NCBI RefSeq assembly: GCF_963675165.1
Contig: NC_087378.1
Span: 1,605,525-1,669,524 of the forward strand
From: Halichondria panicea
Taxonomy: Eukaryota > Porifera > Demospongiae > Suberitida > Halichondriidae
Length of the DNA: 64,000 nt
Reading direction: 5' to 3'
Shown here: positions 1-11,145 of the stretch, one piece after another
How positions within the stretch are numbered: the stretch's first letter is position 1
How the letters are laid out: each line of letters starts with the position of its first letter
Made by a program: the position numbers and the translations under genes
The notes under the pieces: model-generated
Told to the model about the DNA's origin: nothing
Seen by the model: the letters and a program-made list of their open reading frames with translations, nothing else
Database searches by the model: none

Positions 1-76
1 CCTACACTGCACCTGCAAGAGCTTATTATGCCTCAATATAATGAAAGAATTGTCATCAGCTTTATATTTGCTGTAG

Positions 77-1896
77 AGTTGAGGAAAGGACAGCTTCCTG
101 AGCAAACTGCTGAGAAGTTTGTGATTGACGATGCTACTAAGCAGTCTACTGGAGTGGTTCTGTTTGACTTCATTGCAAAGTGTGTGGCGGAATTTGTCAA
201 GAAACAGAACATCACCACAAAGCTACCCCTCGGCTTCACCTTCTCCTTCCCTGTTAAACAGTTGAGTCTCACCTCGGGCACTCTTATCCGTTGGACCAAG
301 GACTTTACAGCTACTGGGGTGGTGGGTGAGAACGTCGTCCAACTGCTCAAGGAAGCTTTCGTTAGGAGAGGAGTGAGTATGTGCATTTGTGTATTATGTA
401 GCCTGAGTTCAAACAATCTTCTACTAGCTGTAGTAATGTGCTGCAAGCCTGCAATTGATTCTATCTAGCAACCTTGTAATTTACAATGCAAAATTTACAA
501 TACAATTTGACCATGATTCTCCCGTAATCTCTAATTTAAAAGCAGCTCCAAAGCAAGTCTGCATGATTAAGTATTTCTCCCTTGTGTAGGATATTGATGT
601 GGACGTGGTGGCCCTTGTCAACGACACCACAGGAACACAACTAGCTGTGGGTTACCTTGACAACAACTGTCTGATTGGACTCATCCTGGGCACTGGTACC
701 AATGCTTGCTACATGGAGCAGCTGTCTGCAGTCGGCAAGTACACTGGCGATAAAAATAAGTACTCCCAAGTGATTATCAACTGCGAGTGGGGTGCCTTTG
801 GTGATGATGGAAGTATAGACCCGTGGCTCACCACCTATGACAAGGCACTCGATGAACTGGTGCAGAATAAGAAACAGCAGCTGTGAGTTGCGTAGAGATC
901 GTTTGTTGAGCACTTGCAGCTGGTAACTATAGTACCGCACCTTGTTGATTTCTCCCTTCTTGAACCTGATTTGTTTTGGTAGCCAACTTTAGGTTGCAAG
1001 GCTGTTATATCTGATCATCATTCTCACTAACCCTCCCTCCCTCCATTTTGGTAGGTATGAGAAGATGATCTCTGGCAAGTACCTCGGTGAGATTGTGCGA
1101 CAAGCCCTTCTCTCACTGATCAAGAATGGAGTTCTCTTTGGGGGAAAGTCTTCAGAAAAATTTAGCAAATTTGAGGGGTTTGAGACACAGTATGTTTCAA
1201 TGATAGAAGCTGGGTGAGTTGTCATTGTGCAATGTTGTATGCTAGTACTACATTGTTGATCACGTGGTAATCACAAGGATAGCCATTGAGATCCTTGGTC
1301 TAGAGAACATGCACATCATTGTATATATTCACATTCAAATCATTACCCCTTAATTTTTGCATGCACACATCACTAGAGATGTAGCCAATTGTAAGAAAAT
1401 CTTCAAGGATGTATTCTCCATTGAAGCGTCCGATGAGGACTGTCAGAGTGTTAAGAGAGTGTGTGCAGCCGTGTCCACTAGAGCAGCCAGATTGGCCGGT
1501 GCTGGGGTGGTCGCTCTCGTCAAGAAGATCAATAAGTTGGGTGGATGCACCGTGGCTGTCGATGGTTCACTGTATAAGATGCACCCGACATTCCGTCAGA
1601 AGTGAGCTAATTATGCACGCTAGATATATAGTATGTGTGCCTTCAAGCCTTCCTTGTGGAGGTGCTAAGCATACCCCACCCACCTTCTTATCACATTCCC
1701 CATATTCCATGCATGTGACCTTGAAGCCCTACATAGTCGGCTACTTTCATGTATTCCTTTTTCCCACAGTATGGATGATGCCATGAATGAGCTGGCCCCT
1801 GGAAACAAGATCACCATGAAGCTCTCTGAGGATGGGTCTGGGAGAGGAGCAGCCATTGTGGCAGCTGTTGCCTGTAGACTCACAAAGACTGAGTGA
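77..1896 (+). CDS. Hexokinase, 3' exons (5' part outside window)
   Basis: ATP-dependent hexose phosphorylation, first step of glycolysis, cytosolic. Five exons are visible: about 77-372, 590-882, 1055-1213, 1377-1601 and 1770-1896 (stop TGA 1894-1896); GT-AG boundaries and phases agree throughout. They encode about 366 residues, the C-terminal three quarters of a single hexokinase unit. Landmarks in order are LPLGFTFSFP, the catalytic-Asp region NDTTGTQLA, the glucose/ATP loop LILGTGTNACYME, EWGAFGDDG, and near the end VDGSLYKMHP and the adenosine-binding SEDGSGRGAA. The upstream exons lie off the left edge. The first acceptor (AG at 75-76) is the least certain boundary. The protein ends soon after the hexokinase core, so this is a single-unit type or the last half of a duplicated one; the window cannot say which. 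Confidence 0.95.
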
Positions 1897-2010
1897 AATA
1901 TCTCATTATAGAATAATAGTTTGTAAAAAATTATTGACCAATTGTGTAATAACGATAATTTCATTCAATTCTTGACAGAATTTTTAGCAAGAATTTGTGC
2001 ATTATAATTA

Positions 2011-3471
2011 TCATACTTTAAAATGTTCAGCAAATGCATTGAAAGTCGGTTTATCAAGTATCACAATTCGAATATCCGCCAGAACAGGAAAAGATTTGGT
2101 ATACTTGTGCTGCATAATTGAGTTGAAAATACATTTTGCAACAACTTTTTTGTTTCCTCTTAGTCCACCAGCACTAATAGCCGGAATTGCAATTGATGTA
2201 GCCTCTTCCTTCTCAGCACACTCTAACACCTCTTTAATGCATTGACATAACACCGACTGTGCTCCTGAATCTGAATCACGAATCCAACCAGGACCAAAAG
2301 CATGTAAAACCTTCTTGCAGTCCAGAGCACCTCCTGCTTCTGTTAGAAAAGGAGCTGCACACACGTTTTCACCTGGATGCTCTTCTAAGTACTGAGTGGT
2401 GTACTGCTTAAGAAGTCCATCACTAGCTTCATTGAGAGCCTTAGAAACACCCATTACATAGTCAAAATGTTCTGCTCCTGCATTAACGATAATATCAGCA
2501 TTCTCCATGGCAATGTCTCCTCGTTTGAGTTCTAACTTTCGATGACTTGAAATATCGCAAAAAACTTCCAGTTTGTGAATTCGTCTTAGTTCAGAAATCA
2601 AAACTTCTTTCCTTTGCAGTTCACGCTTCATCCATTTTGATTGTTCCTCAACATGCTTTTGAAGTTTGCTCATCGTCATTGACATTTCGTTAAACTTTGT
2701 CTCCCAATACTCAGACACCTCTCTTAGTTGCTTGTCTTTCTCTGTGAGTTGCTTGGAAGCAAAGGCAGTCTGCAAGCTGAGGTGTGTGTACACATCGTCC
2801 TGTTGATGCTGTGCCATTTTCTTCCTCAAAACTCTCTTCAGACAACCAGCGTAGCTGAACTCACACTCCACCACTTGCTCAGGACAGGCTAGCAAATGTT
2901 CAGGATAGCTAGATCTCGTAATGTTATCAGAATTGCAAGGGCATTCGATAGGGAAGGCTGGGCACTCGTGCACGTGGTCTTTTGTAACCACCTCAAACAC
3001 ATTCTCGAACCCACAGTGTTCACATGTGTACGGACGCTTGTGACAGAAACGCTCCAGGTGCTCGGCTAACTCGTACAGCTCCATCTCTTCACCACACCCA
3101 TTGGTGCACTCGACATCGATATACTCGCAGTTACCCTCCTGGGGGTCCAAATGTTTGTCTCGTGTCCCAACCTCCCCCTTCCAATTGCACCCCCTGCCTT
3201 TGAGGGGACAGATCACATCCAGCTCCATGATTTTCTTCCACTTTGGTTTGTCCACAATGCACAGATAGTCAGTCTCAAGGCACTCTTTGTTTGGGCATGG
3301 TTGTTTAGTTTGGAACAATGGCTCTATACAGCTCTTGCAGAAGTGTTTTCCACAGCAGTTGGTCAGCATTGGCTCTTGCAAGATGTCCCCACACGTTGGG
3401 CAGAAGCAGTCGCTCGAAGGAGGGTCCACAAAGTCCCATGAGTACGTAGTACCAATCTTTTCCAGCTCCAT
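2011..3471 (-). CDS. TRAF-type RING/zinc-finger protein fused to a macro domain (copy A)
   Basis: Single-exon gene, 486 residues from the ATG at 3471. The start was chosen because the next copy begins at the equivalent place; the frame is open upstream to 3657 with other in-frame ATGs, so a longer N-terminus is possible. Residues about 22-64 form a TRAF-like RING (CPTC, CCGKHFCKSC, CPNKEC). About 80-225 are Cys/His-rich TRAF-type zinc fingers. About 235-310 are charged and likely coiled coil. About 315-480 form a macro domain with GDI, IVNAGAE, MGVSKAL, HAFGPGW and AIPAISAGGL. TRAF proteins normally end in a MATH domain; none is present. By family, RING suggests E3 ubiquitin ligase activity and macro suggests binding or hydrolysis of ADP-ribose. 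The combined function is inferred. Loop 1 lacks the usual Gly triplet, so ADP-ribose binding is uncertain. The lack of introns contrasts with intron-rich neighbours. Confidence 0.85.
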   Translation of the reverse strand: MELEKIGTTYSWDFVDPPSSDCFCPTCGDILQEPMLTNCCGKHFCKSCIEPLFQTKQPCPNKECLETDYLCIVDKPKWKKIMELDVICPLKGRGCNWKGEVGTRDKHLDPQEGNCEYIDVECTNGCGEEMELYELAEHLERFCHKRPYTCEHCGFENVFEVVTKDHVHECPAFPIECPCNSDNITRSSYPEHLLACPEQVVECEFSYAGCLKRVLRKKMAQHQQDDVYTHLSLQTAFASKQLTEKDKQLREVSEYWETKFNEMSMTMSKLQKHVEEQSKWMKRELQRKEVLISELRRIHKLEVFCDISSHRKLELKRGDIAMENADIIVNAGAEHFDYVMGVSKALNEASDGLLKQYTTQYLEEHPGENVCAAPFLTEAGGALDCKKVLHAFGPGWIRDSDSGAQSVLCQCIKEVLECAEKEEATSIAIPAISAGGLRGNKKVVAKCIFNSIMQHKYTKSFPVLADIRIVILDKPTFNAFAEHFKV

Positions 3472-3756
3472 CACAGAAGTTCCCAATTTGCAATGTCTTT
3501 GAAGTGCTTGGTTCATAGATACTATAATTATGCTTGGTTGATGCATAGATATGGTTGATGGCTGGCTGCACATGTCCCGTTGGAATGCAATTAGAACCAG
3601 ACGTTTCATCGCGTGGTACACAAGGCAGGAGGGGGTGGTGTTAGTCTCGTGGGCCACTTTGAATATATCAGTGCATCACGAGACTAGGGGGTACAAACTG
3701 GGGAATCCCCGATGTTGGTCTAATTTATAATACAGATCAAAATTATGTGATCACAA

Positions 3757-5220
3757 TTACGCATCTGACATTAATTTGAGCATAAAATGAGTGGCAAATG
3801 TTTCATAGGTTGCACTATCTATGACGACTATTCTAATATCAGAAAGGATTGGAGGTGGCTTGGTGAATTTATGATGATAGATAGTGTCAAAAATGGTCCT
3901 TGCCACAAGGTGTATGTGACGTCTCAAATTACCACCGCCAATGGCAGGAATTGCAATGGAACAAGCATCTTTTTGCTCAGCAGTGGTCAGAATTTTAGCT
4001 ATAAGATGAGCTATAATAGTTTCATTACCACTGTCATCATTGATCCTTGTATACGAGCCTGGTCCAAAAGCATTTATAACCGACTTGCACTGAAGATTGC
4101 CTCCTCCCTGACTCACAACAACTGATCCCACATAAGGGCTAGGGGTAGCTTTCATCCTGAACTGCTTCTCGAGGTTACCTTTGCTAGCTTCGTTGAGAGC
4201 TCTGGCCACACCATAGTCAAATGACAAATCAGATGCTGCTGCATTAACGATCACATGAACACACTCGTTGGCGATATTTGCCTGCTTAAGGATAAGCTTT
4301 CGTCCTTGGCTGAAAGTAAGTGATAATCCCAGTTTACAAATAAGTCCTTTAAGTTTATCAATCTTCTTTGATAGCCTTACCTCTTGCTGTTCATGTTGTA
4401 CTGTAAGTTGTTCCATTTTGAGCTTCACTTCACAAAATCTTTCTTCCCAGGAATGGTAAAAATCGTTTAGCTGTTTGTCTTTCTCTGTGAGTTGCTTGGA
4501 AGCAAAGGCAGTCTGCAAGCTGAGGTGCGTGTACACATCGTCCTGTTGATGCTGTGCCATGTTCTTCCTCAAAACTCTCTTCAGACAACCAGCGTAGCTG
4601 AACTCACACTCCACCACTTGCTCAGGACAGGCTAGCAAATGTTCGGGATAGCTAGATCTCGTAATGTTATCAGAATCGCAAGGGCATTCGATAGGGAAGG
4701 CTGGGCACTCGTGCACGTGGTCTTTTGTAACCACCTCAAACACATTCTCGAACCCACAGTGTTCACATGTGTACGGACGCTTGTGACAGAAACGCTCCAG
4801 GTGCTCGGCTAACTCGTACAGCTCCATCTCTTCACCACACCCATTGGTGCACTCGACATCGATATACTCGCAGTTACCCTCCTGGGGGTCCAAATGTTTG
4901 TCTCGTGTCCCAACCTCCCCCTTCCAATTGCACCCCCTGCCTTTGAGGGGACAGATCACATCCAGCTCCATGATTTTCTTCCACTTTGGTTTGTCCACAA
5001 TGCACAGATAGTCAGTCTCAAGGCACTTTTTGTTTGGGCATGGTTGTTTAGTTTGGAACAATGGCTCTATACAGCTCTTGCAGAAGTGTTTTCCACAGCA
5101 GTTGGTCAGCATTGGCTCTTGCAAGATGTCCCCACACGTTGGGCAGAAGCAGTCGCTCGAAGGAGGGTCCACAAAGTCCCATGAGTACGTAGTAGCTTTC
5201 TTTTCCATTTTTCCATCCAT
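3757..5220 (-). CDS. TRAF-type RING/zinc-finger protein fused to a macro domain (copy B)
   Basis: Single-exon, 487 residues, ATG at 5220 (start MDGKMEKK). Same architecture as the gene immediately downstream: RING at about residues 20-60, TRAF zinc fingers to about 220, coiled coil (KLKMEQLTVQHEQQEVRLSK) to about 300, then a macro domain. The first 240 or so residues match copy A with only a few substitutions (NKKC for NKEC, CDSD for CNSD, KNMAQ for KKMAQ). The coiled coil and macro domain are strongly diverged. In the macro domain the usual GDI Asp position reads QANIAN, the second motif is IVNAAAS, and loop 2 is GGGNLRRH, so canonical ADP-ribose recognition may be altered or lost. The start lies 183 bp from the divergent TCERG1 ATG, suggesting a shared promoter region. 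Confidence 0.85.
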   Translation of the reverse strand: MDGKMEKKATTYSWDFVDPPSSDCFCPTCGDILQEPMLTNCCGKHFCKSCIEPLFQTKQPCPNKKCLETDYLCIVDKPKWKKIMELDVICPLKGRGCNWKGEVGTRDKHLDPQEGNCEYIDVECTNGCGEEMELYELAEHLERFCHKRPYTCEHCGFENVFEVVTKDHVHECPAFPIECPCDSDNITRSSYPEHLLACPEQVVECEFSYAGCLKRVLRKNMAQHQQDDVYTHLSLQTAFASKQLTEKDKQLNDFYHSWEERFCEVKLKMEQLTVQHEQQEVRLSKKIDKLKGLICKLGLSLTFSQGRKLILKQANIANECVHVIVNAAASDLSFDYGVARALNEASKGNLEKQFRMKATPSPYVGSVVVSQGGGNLQCKSVINAFGPGSYTRINDDSGNETIIAHLIAKILTTAEQKDACSIAIPAIGGGNLRRHIHLVARTIFDTIYHHKFTKPPPILSDIRIVVIDSATYETFATHFMLKLMSDA

Positions 5221-5403
5221 GTTAATTACGACGGTTAATTAATTTACTGTAAGCGGAGTGAGTTTCACAAGGTGGCGGAAACCTAGACTCGCATGCCGTC
5301 ACTGTTGCAGGCTGGCTGGCGAGTCTAGCGGAAACCCAGATGCAGTGTAATGTAGGGAAAACCCCTATCTTGGCAGATAAACCTGTGAATATAAATCAAG
5401 TCA
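5221..5403. promoter_or_regulatory. Divergent intergenic region between TRAF-macro B and TCERG1
   Basis: A stretch of 183 bp separates two start codons pointing away from each other, so both core promoters and 5' UTRs must lie here. It contains a short inverted repeat (AGACTCGC near 5286 and GCGAGTCT near 5311) flanked on both sides by GCGGAAACC. No TATA box is obvious. Bidirectional promoter function is inferred from spacing only. Confidence 0.4.
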
Positions 5404-8400
5404 ATGGATGCTCAGAATTTTCCTCCTCCAGCGTCTACTATCTCCCCCAGAGGTCAACCTCTCCTGAGCCGTCCTCCTGAACAACAGTTGATGTGAGTGA
5501 GAGGGCTACGTACCTAGCTATAGATTACTACAGCACACTGTTGCATGCCATGTGCTCTTGCAGCGTTCTAGCTAAAGTACACCATGCATTGATTGATCCA
5601 CAAAATATCTCGTTTATGAGATAATCTGACACGTAATGCATTAGTGTGTAGTACACTTTTAACGGTACAATTTCCTGCAGGTCGTCTTTGCCCCCTGGGG
5701 GGCCTCCGTCTATTTTCCCTCGTCCTCCCCCCCACACAGGTCTGATCCCCCGTCCTGGAAGCGATCCCCACCACCCCCCACAAGCAGGTGCCTGTCCCCT
5801 CCTGTCAGTGTTGGTTGTACACTAGTGACATGATGCTAATGACACGGTAGGAATGCTTTACCTGTGTCATGTGATTGTCTCTGTCTACGTGTACGTGTGT
5901 GTGTTGCTGATTTCACCCAATCAAGAGTTGCTTGTACTCCCAAACCGTTCCTTAACGTTGTGAATTGCCCCAATTTTGGCAGAAAGTTCCAGTATTCAAA
6001 TTGTACTGTATTCTTTACATGTACGTAACATTGTGCTGATTTAATGTTAATTTATGACGTGTATAGTTTTTCACCATCTACCCCCAATCACACCTCATAT
6101 TTCTATCTGTCCACAGGTCCTGGTTTTGTCCCCCGACTGCCGCTACTGGATGGACGACCTCAGCTACCATTCCCCCCTCCATTGAGGTCACCCCTCGGCC
6201 CACCCCCCCTCGGGTTACGCCCACTAATGGGCGGCATGATAGCACCACCACAACGACCCCCACAACAACCCCCTAATGTTGGTGGAAAAAGGAATTTAAT
6301 CATGCATCCTAATAAAAATCTGTAATTTTGTGTGCTGCCGTTATATTTATTAGCCCCCTTTCTCGTAGGACATGGCGTCCCCTGAGAACCAGAAAGAGGT
6401 GTGGTTTGAGCACAAGATGGGAGAGGGAAAGGTTTACTACTCCAATCCCAAAAATAACCAGACCACCTGGGAGCGGCCGCAGGATGCACAGATCATATCT
6501 CCACCTGGTCCAGGTAGCATACATGTACATGTACCCTGAAGTTGCTGGGTGGAGTAATTTTCTAGTGTGCATGCATGTGGTGTTTATAACGGTTGTATAG
6601 GTATTATATGTCATTGCATGTATCTTCACCCGAGATTTTAATCTCGGCTCCTATAATTATTTTTCAGGTCCAAATCCAAATCTTCCTTCACCTGGCGGGT
6701 TCCCATTCCATCCTCCGCCACAACTTCCCACCCCACCCTCTGGCGGACCATCCCAATTAGTGCCCACCAGGGTGTGGTCTGAGTATCATACGCCAGAAGG
6801 GAAACTGTACTTCTACAACAAGATCACGAAACAGTCCGTCTGGGAGAGACCCTCTGATGTTGACCTCATCTTACCTCTACCACCTGAATTCAGTGCCACT
6901 GGCCCTCCAACTACTGACCAGAGTATGTCATTCTATTTCTAACTATCGTATTTAATACTGGAATGTTTTGCACGTGAAAAACTGCGAATGAGCAAAATCA
7001 GACACTTTGCTATCTCACTTTGCGTTGTGGCAAAGATCGTGATGTTACAAGTACTCGTATAGGTTTTGTTTGATGCTCCTAGTAATACAGTATCTATGGT
7101 AAGCAGACTGCAATTTGGTTGTATTAAAGTTTGCTGAATTACAGCAGCTAATAAGTCTCTATTCCTAGTACATGTGTGACTGTATGTGTTGCTTTGTGTC
7201 AGGTGCAGGTGGTACCTCTCGAGACAGTGCCCCCCAACAGAGCAGTGAGACAGACCAAGAGGAGGCAGCTGACCAAGGCATGGACATGGACGGTGTTGCC
7301 GTGACAGAGGGAGAGAGCCAAGAAGAACACCTCCACAGTCCACTGGTACATGTGTAGAGTCAAGAGTAACTGTGCTACGTGACAAAATTTAGAGGAAACA
7401 AATCTATATACTTCGTGTGACTGTTTTGTCAAAGTTGTTTCAATCTCTATGTTTCTTTTACAGCTGGAGAGGCAGGTTGTAGAAGAATCTAATGTCCAAC
7501 AGAATATAGTTTCTAATTCAATGCCACTCTTCAACCACCCCCCACCACCATTCATGGTCCCACCTATGATGATGATGAGAGCACCTCCTCCTGGTATGGA
7601 GTTCCAGCCACCTCTTTTCAGACCCCCTGTGCAGAACCCACCTCTTTTAACCAAACCCCCTGGTATAGACAAACCACAGGTACAATGTATTGTATGTCAA
7701 TTCGTTGCTATGTGGTTATACACGATAACGTATGACTGAGATTCATCTTCTACTGCTCTATTCCAGACAGAAGTGGCTGAAGTGGAACAGAAGGAGGAAC
7801 CCAAGGGTCCCCGTCCCAAGTCAAATGTCCCCATTCCAGGCAGTCCCTGGTCTGTGGTATGGACAACTGATGAGCGATCATTTTTCTTCAACGTGACATC
7901 ACGTACCTCTGTATGGTCGCTGCCCAAAGACCTGGAGGGGAATCCCCATGTTTCTAAGATAATGGATAATCCACCGTGGGCCAGAAGTAAGATGTGTTCA
8001 TTCATAATAATAAATAGTACAGGGAACTATAGCAACCTACGTGTGCCTACATAACGTATCAATTACGAGTATTTGTTCTAAAGTTGATTGTGTGTAAGTA
8101 TGTACAGGTTAGGAGTGTAATCTCTCCTCTCCCCACCAGAGCGTGTTGGTGAGGTGAAACCATCTTCAGAGACTAAGAGACTGCGATTGGGCTCTCTGCC
8201 AGACGACTCTGAGGAAGAGGACAATGATGCTTCACCCGCTGCTGTGGCCAATGAGACGGAGCCAGGTCTTCTGAGTCATGAGGAGGAACAGAAACAAGCT
8301 GTAGCCAAATCAGGCAAATCACTCGAAGAGAGACAGAAAGACTTTAAGGAAATGCTCCTTGAGAGAGAAGTAAGCAAGGAATCTATTTTAAGCCACATTC

Positions 8401-10770
8401 ATAGAAGAAGAATGTCTTCTTATTGTACCGCATTTTTAGTGTGGTTTCAGCAAACAGCTTCTGTACCTATCAGTGTACTTCACTATACTTTTCCATACCT
8501 ATTATTTGAGTTACTAGTGATACACTGTGTTTCCACTCGCTCACAGGTGTCAGCATTCTCTACTTGGGAGAAAGAATTACCCAAGTTTGTGTTTGACCCT
8601 CGCTACCGCCTGCTGGTTGTCAAAGAGCGCAAGGCTTGTTTCGAATCTTTCGTCTGCTCCCGAGCGGAAGAGGAAAGAAAAGAGAAGAAGTCGAAACTTA
8701 AGGAGAAAAGGGAGCAGTATAAAGCTCTTCTGGAGGCAGCCAAACTCCACCCAAAGTGAGTTAATAAGCTTTGCAAACAAAGTACAATGTACATGTACTC
8801 TCTGACTGGCGTTGTTGAGCTGTAAAATCCATGAGAACTACATGTACATGTACATTGAGGTAAACTGCAATGCTTACATGTACATAACTATGTGGCAATA
8901 ACTACTACCTGTCCCTTCACTATAGGGCTAGCTTCAGTGAGTTTGCATCGAAGTACAGTAGAGATGAGAGGTTCAAGTCAATAGAGAAGATGAAGGAACG
9001 AGAGCAGCTGTTCTCAGAACACCTATCTGAGCTCAAGAGGCGGAGCAAACAAAAGGAGGGAGGGCAGAAACAGTCAACCAAGCACAAAGCTGAGAAAGTA
9101 CGTGTGAGCTTCCATTAGCTTTACTACCAGCCTCTTGCTAATGTGTACCACTTAAAAATAACTCCCCCCTCCCCCATATATAGACAAAGTCTGACTTCCT
9201 GGACATGCTTGGTGAGAGTGAGGCCATTACTGAGCGCTCCCAATGGAAGAAGATCAAGGTACTGTTTGAGAAGGACACTCGTTACAGAGCTGTGGAGAGC
9301 TCTGCTCAGAAGGAGGAGTGGTTCAATGAATTTGTGGGTGGTCTGTCTAGTCAGAGCAACGTAGATCAGAAGAGACGAGAGAGGATGCAGGCCAGGTAGG
9401 GAGAGTGGGGTTGCTGTGCATAAGGTGGTGTTCGTATGAGTGCTAGAATGTGCATAGTCTCCCTAAGAATTATAACACAGCAATGGGGGTGCTTCTAAAG
9501 GTAAACCAATTAAAACCTTGAGGTCATGTAAGCGCACCATGTGATTAGAGTAGCTTCCCAAAAAAGTTTAGGATTGTGCATTTTCACCTCCACATAGCTA
9601 TAATAATTATTATACAAAGACAAAAATGGGTCATCACGTCTGTGTCTTATGCATGCTTGTAGTGTATCGTCTCTTGTAGTGTCTTACACATGTATTCCCA
9701 ATGCTACCCCTAGTCTGAAGGAACGTGAAAGAGAGGTCCAGATGAGCCGCTCAGCTCAGGAGAAAGAGTGGGGGCGGGAGAGAGACCATCTCAGGAAGTC
9801 TGAAGCCATTGATGATTACAAGTCCTTTCTTGTGGACATGGTTCGCAGTGCTAATGCCACCTGGTACGACACTAAGAGGTTACTTCGCAATGACAGTCGA
9901 TGGAGAATGTTTGAGACACTGGATATTGACGAAAAAGAGGGCCTGTTTCGAGAGCACGTGAGCAACCTCTCAGAGAAAAAGAGGCTTTGGTTTCGAAAAC
10001 TACTTGAAGAGACGCCACAGGTGTGTAGGGTTAAACTATATGCAATTTACTTTCTATTTTGAACCATGTACAGTACTTGTAATTATGAGTAGTCGTGGCT
10101 ACCAGTACTCCTGCGGTTACCTATATACCTCTTCTCTCTCTCAGATATCACTCACAATGCCATGGAAGAAGGCACGCAAACTGATCAAAGAAGACCCACG
10201 CTATAAGGCCTTTGGAGACTCTGACAATGTGAGCCAGAGATACACACGACACACACACATTGTGTTCACACATGAACACTTCATTATTCCATATGTAGCT
10301 TGCACTATGGTTCCTATTTTTTCTTTTCTCTTTTAGGGCAGAGAGCGTGAATATGACAAGTTTCTACGAGACGCCATGATATCTGCCAAGAATGATTTCA
10401 AATCATTACTCAAAGAGCTGAAGCTTATCAATTACAAGTCCAAAGAGATGATCGACGAATCAGGCAGACACTACACGGACATAGTGGATGTGCTCAAGGT
10501 ACAGTTGTCCCATACTAACATTTCTGCATAGATTTACCTGCTATCAGAATTATAAATGGTTGACTTTAGCCACTGTTTGTGCTTTTACCCTGTACACACA
10601 CACAGAATGACAAACGATACTTGGTGCTCGAGTGTATAGCTGATGAAAGAGAGAAAATGCTCAAGGATTACATTGATGATCTCCACAAGAAGGGACCTCC
10701 CCCACCTCCCACTGCTACACACCCGTCAGAGAGACTCAGAAAGTCTGCGTTAGGGCCCCTAGTCACATAA
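5404..10770 (+). CDS. TCERG1: Transcription elongation regulator 1 (WW/FF protein, CA150)
   Basis: Nuclear protein linking RNA polymerase II elongation and splicing. Sixteen exons: 5404-5492, 5681-5787, 6117-6277, 6369-6513, 6668-6922, 7203-7345, 7464-7679, 7767-7986, 8140-8369, 8547-8755, 8926-9097, 9184-9395, 9714-10020, 10145-10228, 10337-10498, 10606-10770. Phases agree, giving about 958 residues (human about 1100). The N-terminus is Pro/Gly-rich. Three WW domains follow: [34 protein letters not shown], and the third, TCERG1-typical [20 protein letters not shown]. About six FF domains come next, e.g. [20 protein letters not shown] and [20 protein letters not shown]. The C-terminal [16 protein letters not shown] matches the family tail. 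The exon 3 donor (GTTGGT at 6278) is the weakest boundary. Confidence 0.95.
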
Positions 10771-11145
10771 CTCTAGCTATAATTATGAGATCACTGTTCA
10801 CACTTGTGTATTTTATACTGATTAGTTTTGACATTGATAAGCATGATAAAGTACCTTTGTTTGTGCGCTATTGAACTATTACCATGAGAAGACCCACTAC
10901 GAGGTTGTGAGGGAGGTGTATGCACAGAATTTAGTTAGTATCATCTGATCATTCTACAAAAATATGGAGATTCAACACGACTTTTCTCCTACTCTAAAAC
11001 GCTGCAACAGCTTCTTCCTATTGGGGCGACCTTTTCCGTATCTAAGCCTCGAAACAACGGTTGTTCATTTCCATGGTAACCACTTTAGATGCACAGCCAA
11101 AGATTACAATCTAACTGCTTTAGCTAGAGCTAGAAAAGATAAAGC
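10771..11145. other. Spacer between TCERG1 and EFHC1-like gene
   Basis: 375 bp without a supported gene. It must hold the TCERG1 3' UTR and the promoter of the next gene. A short open frame from 10964 runs across the start of the next gene in another frame and has no family resemblance. Confidence 0.5.

Noticed and set aside
3151-3441. Plus-strand frame repeated identically at 4894-5184
   Set aside because: Antisense shadow of the RING/TRAF half; the repetition simply reflects the near-identical genes.
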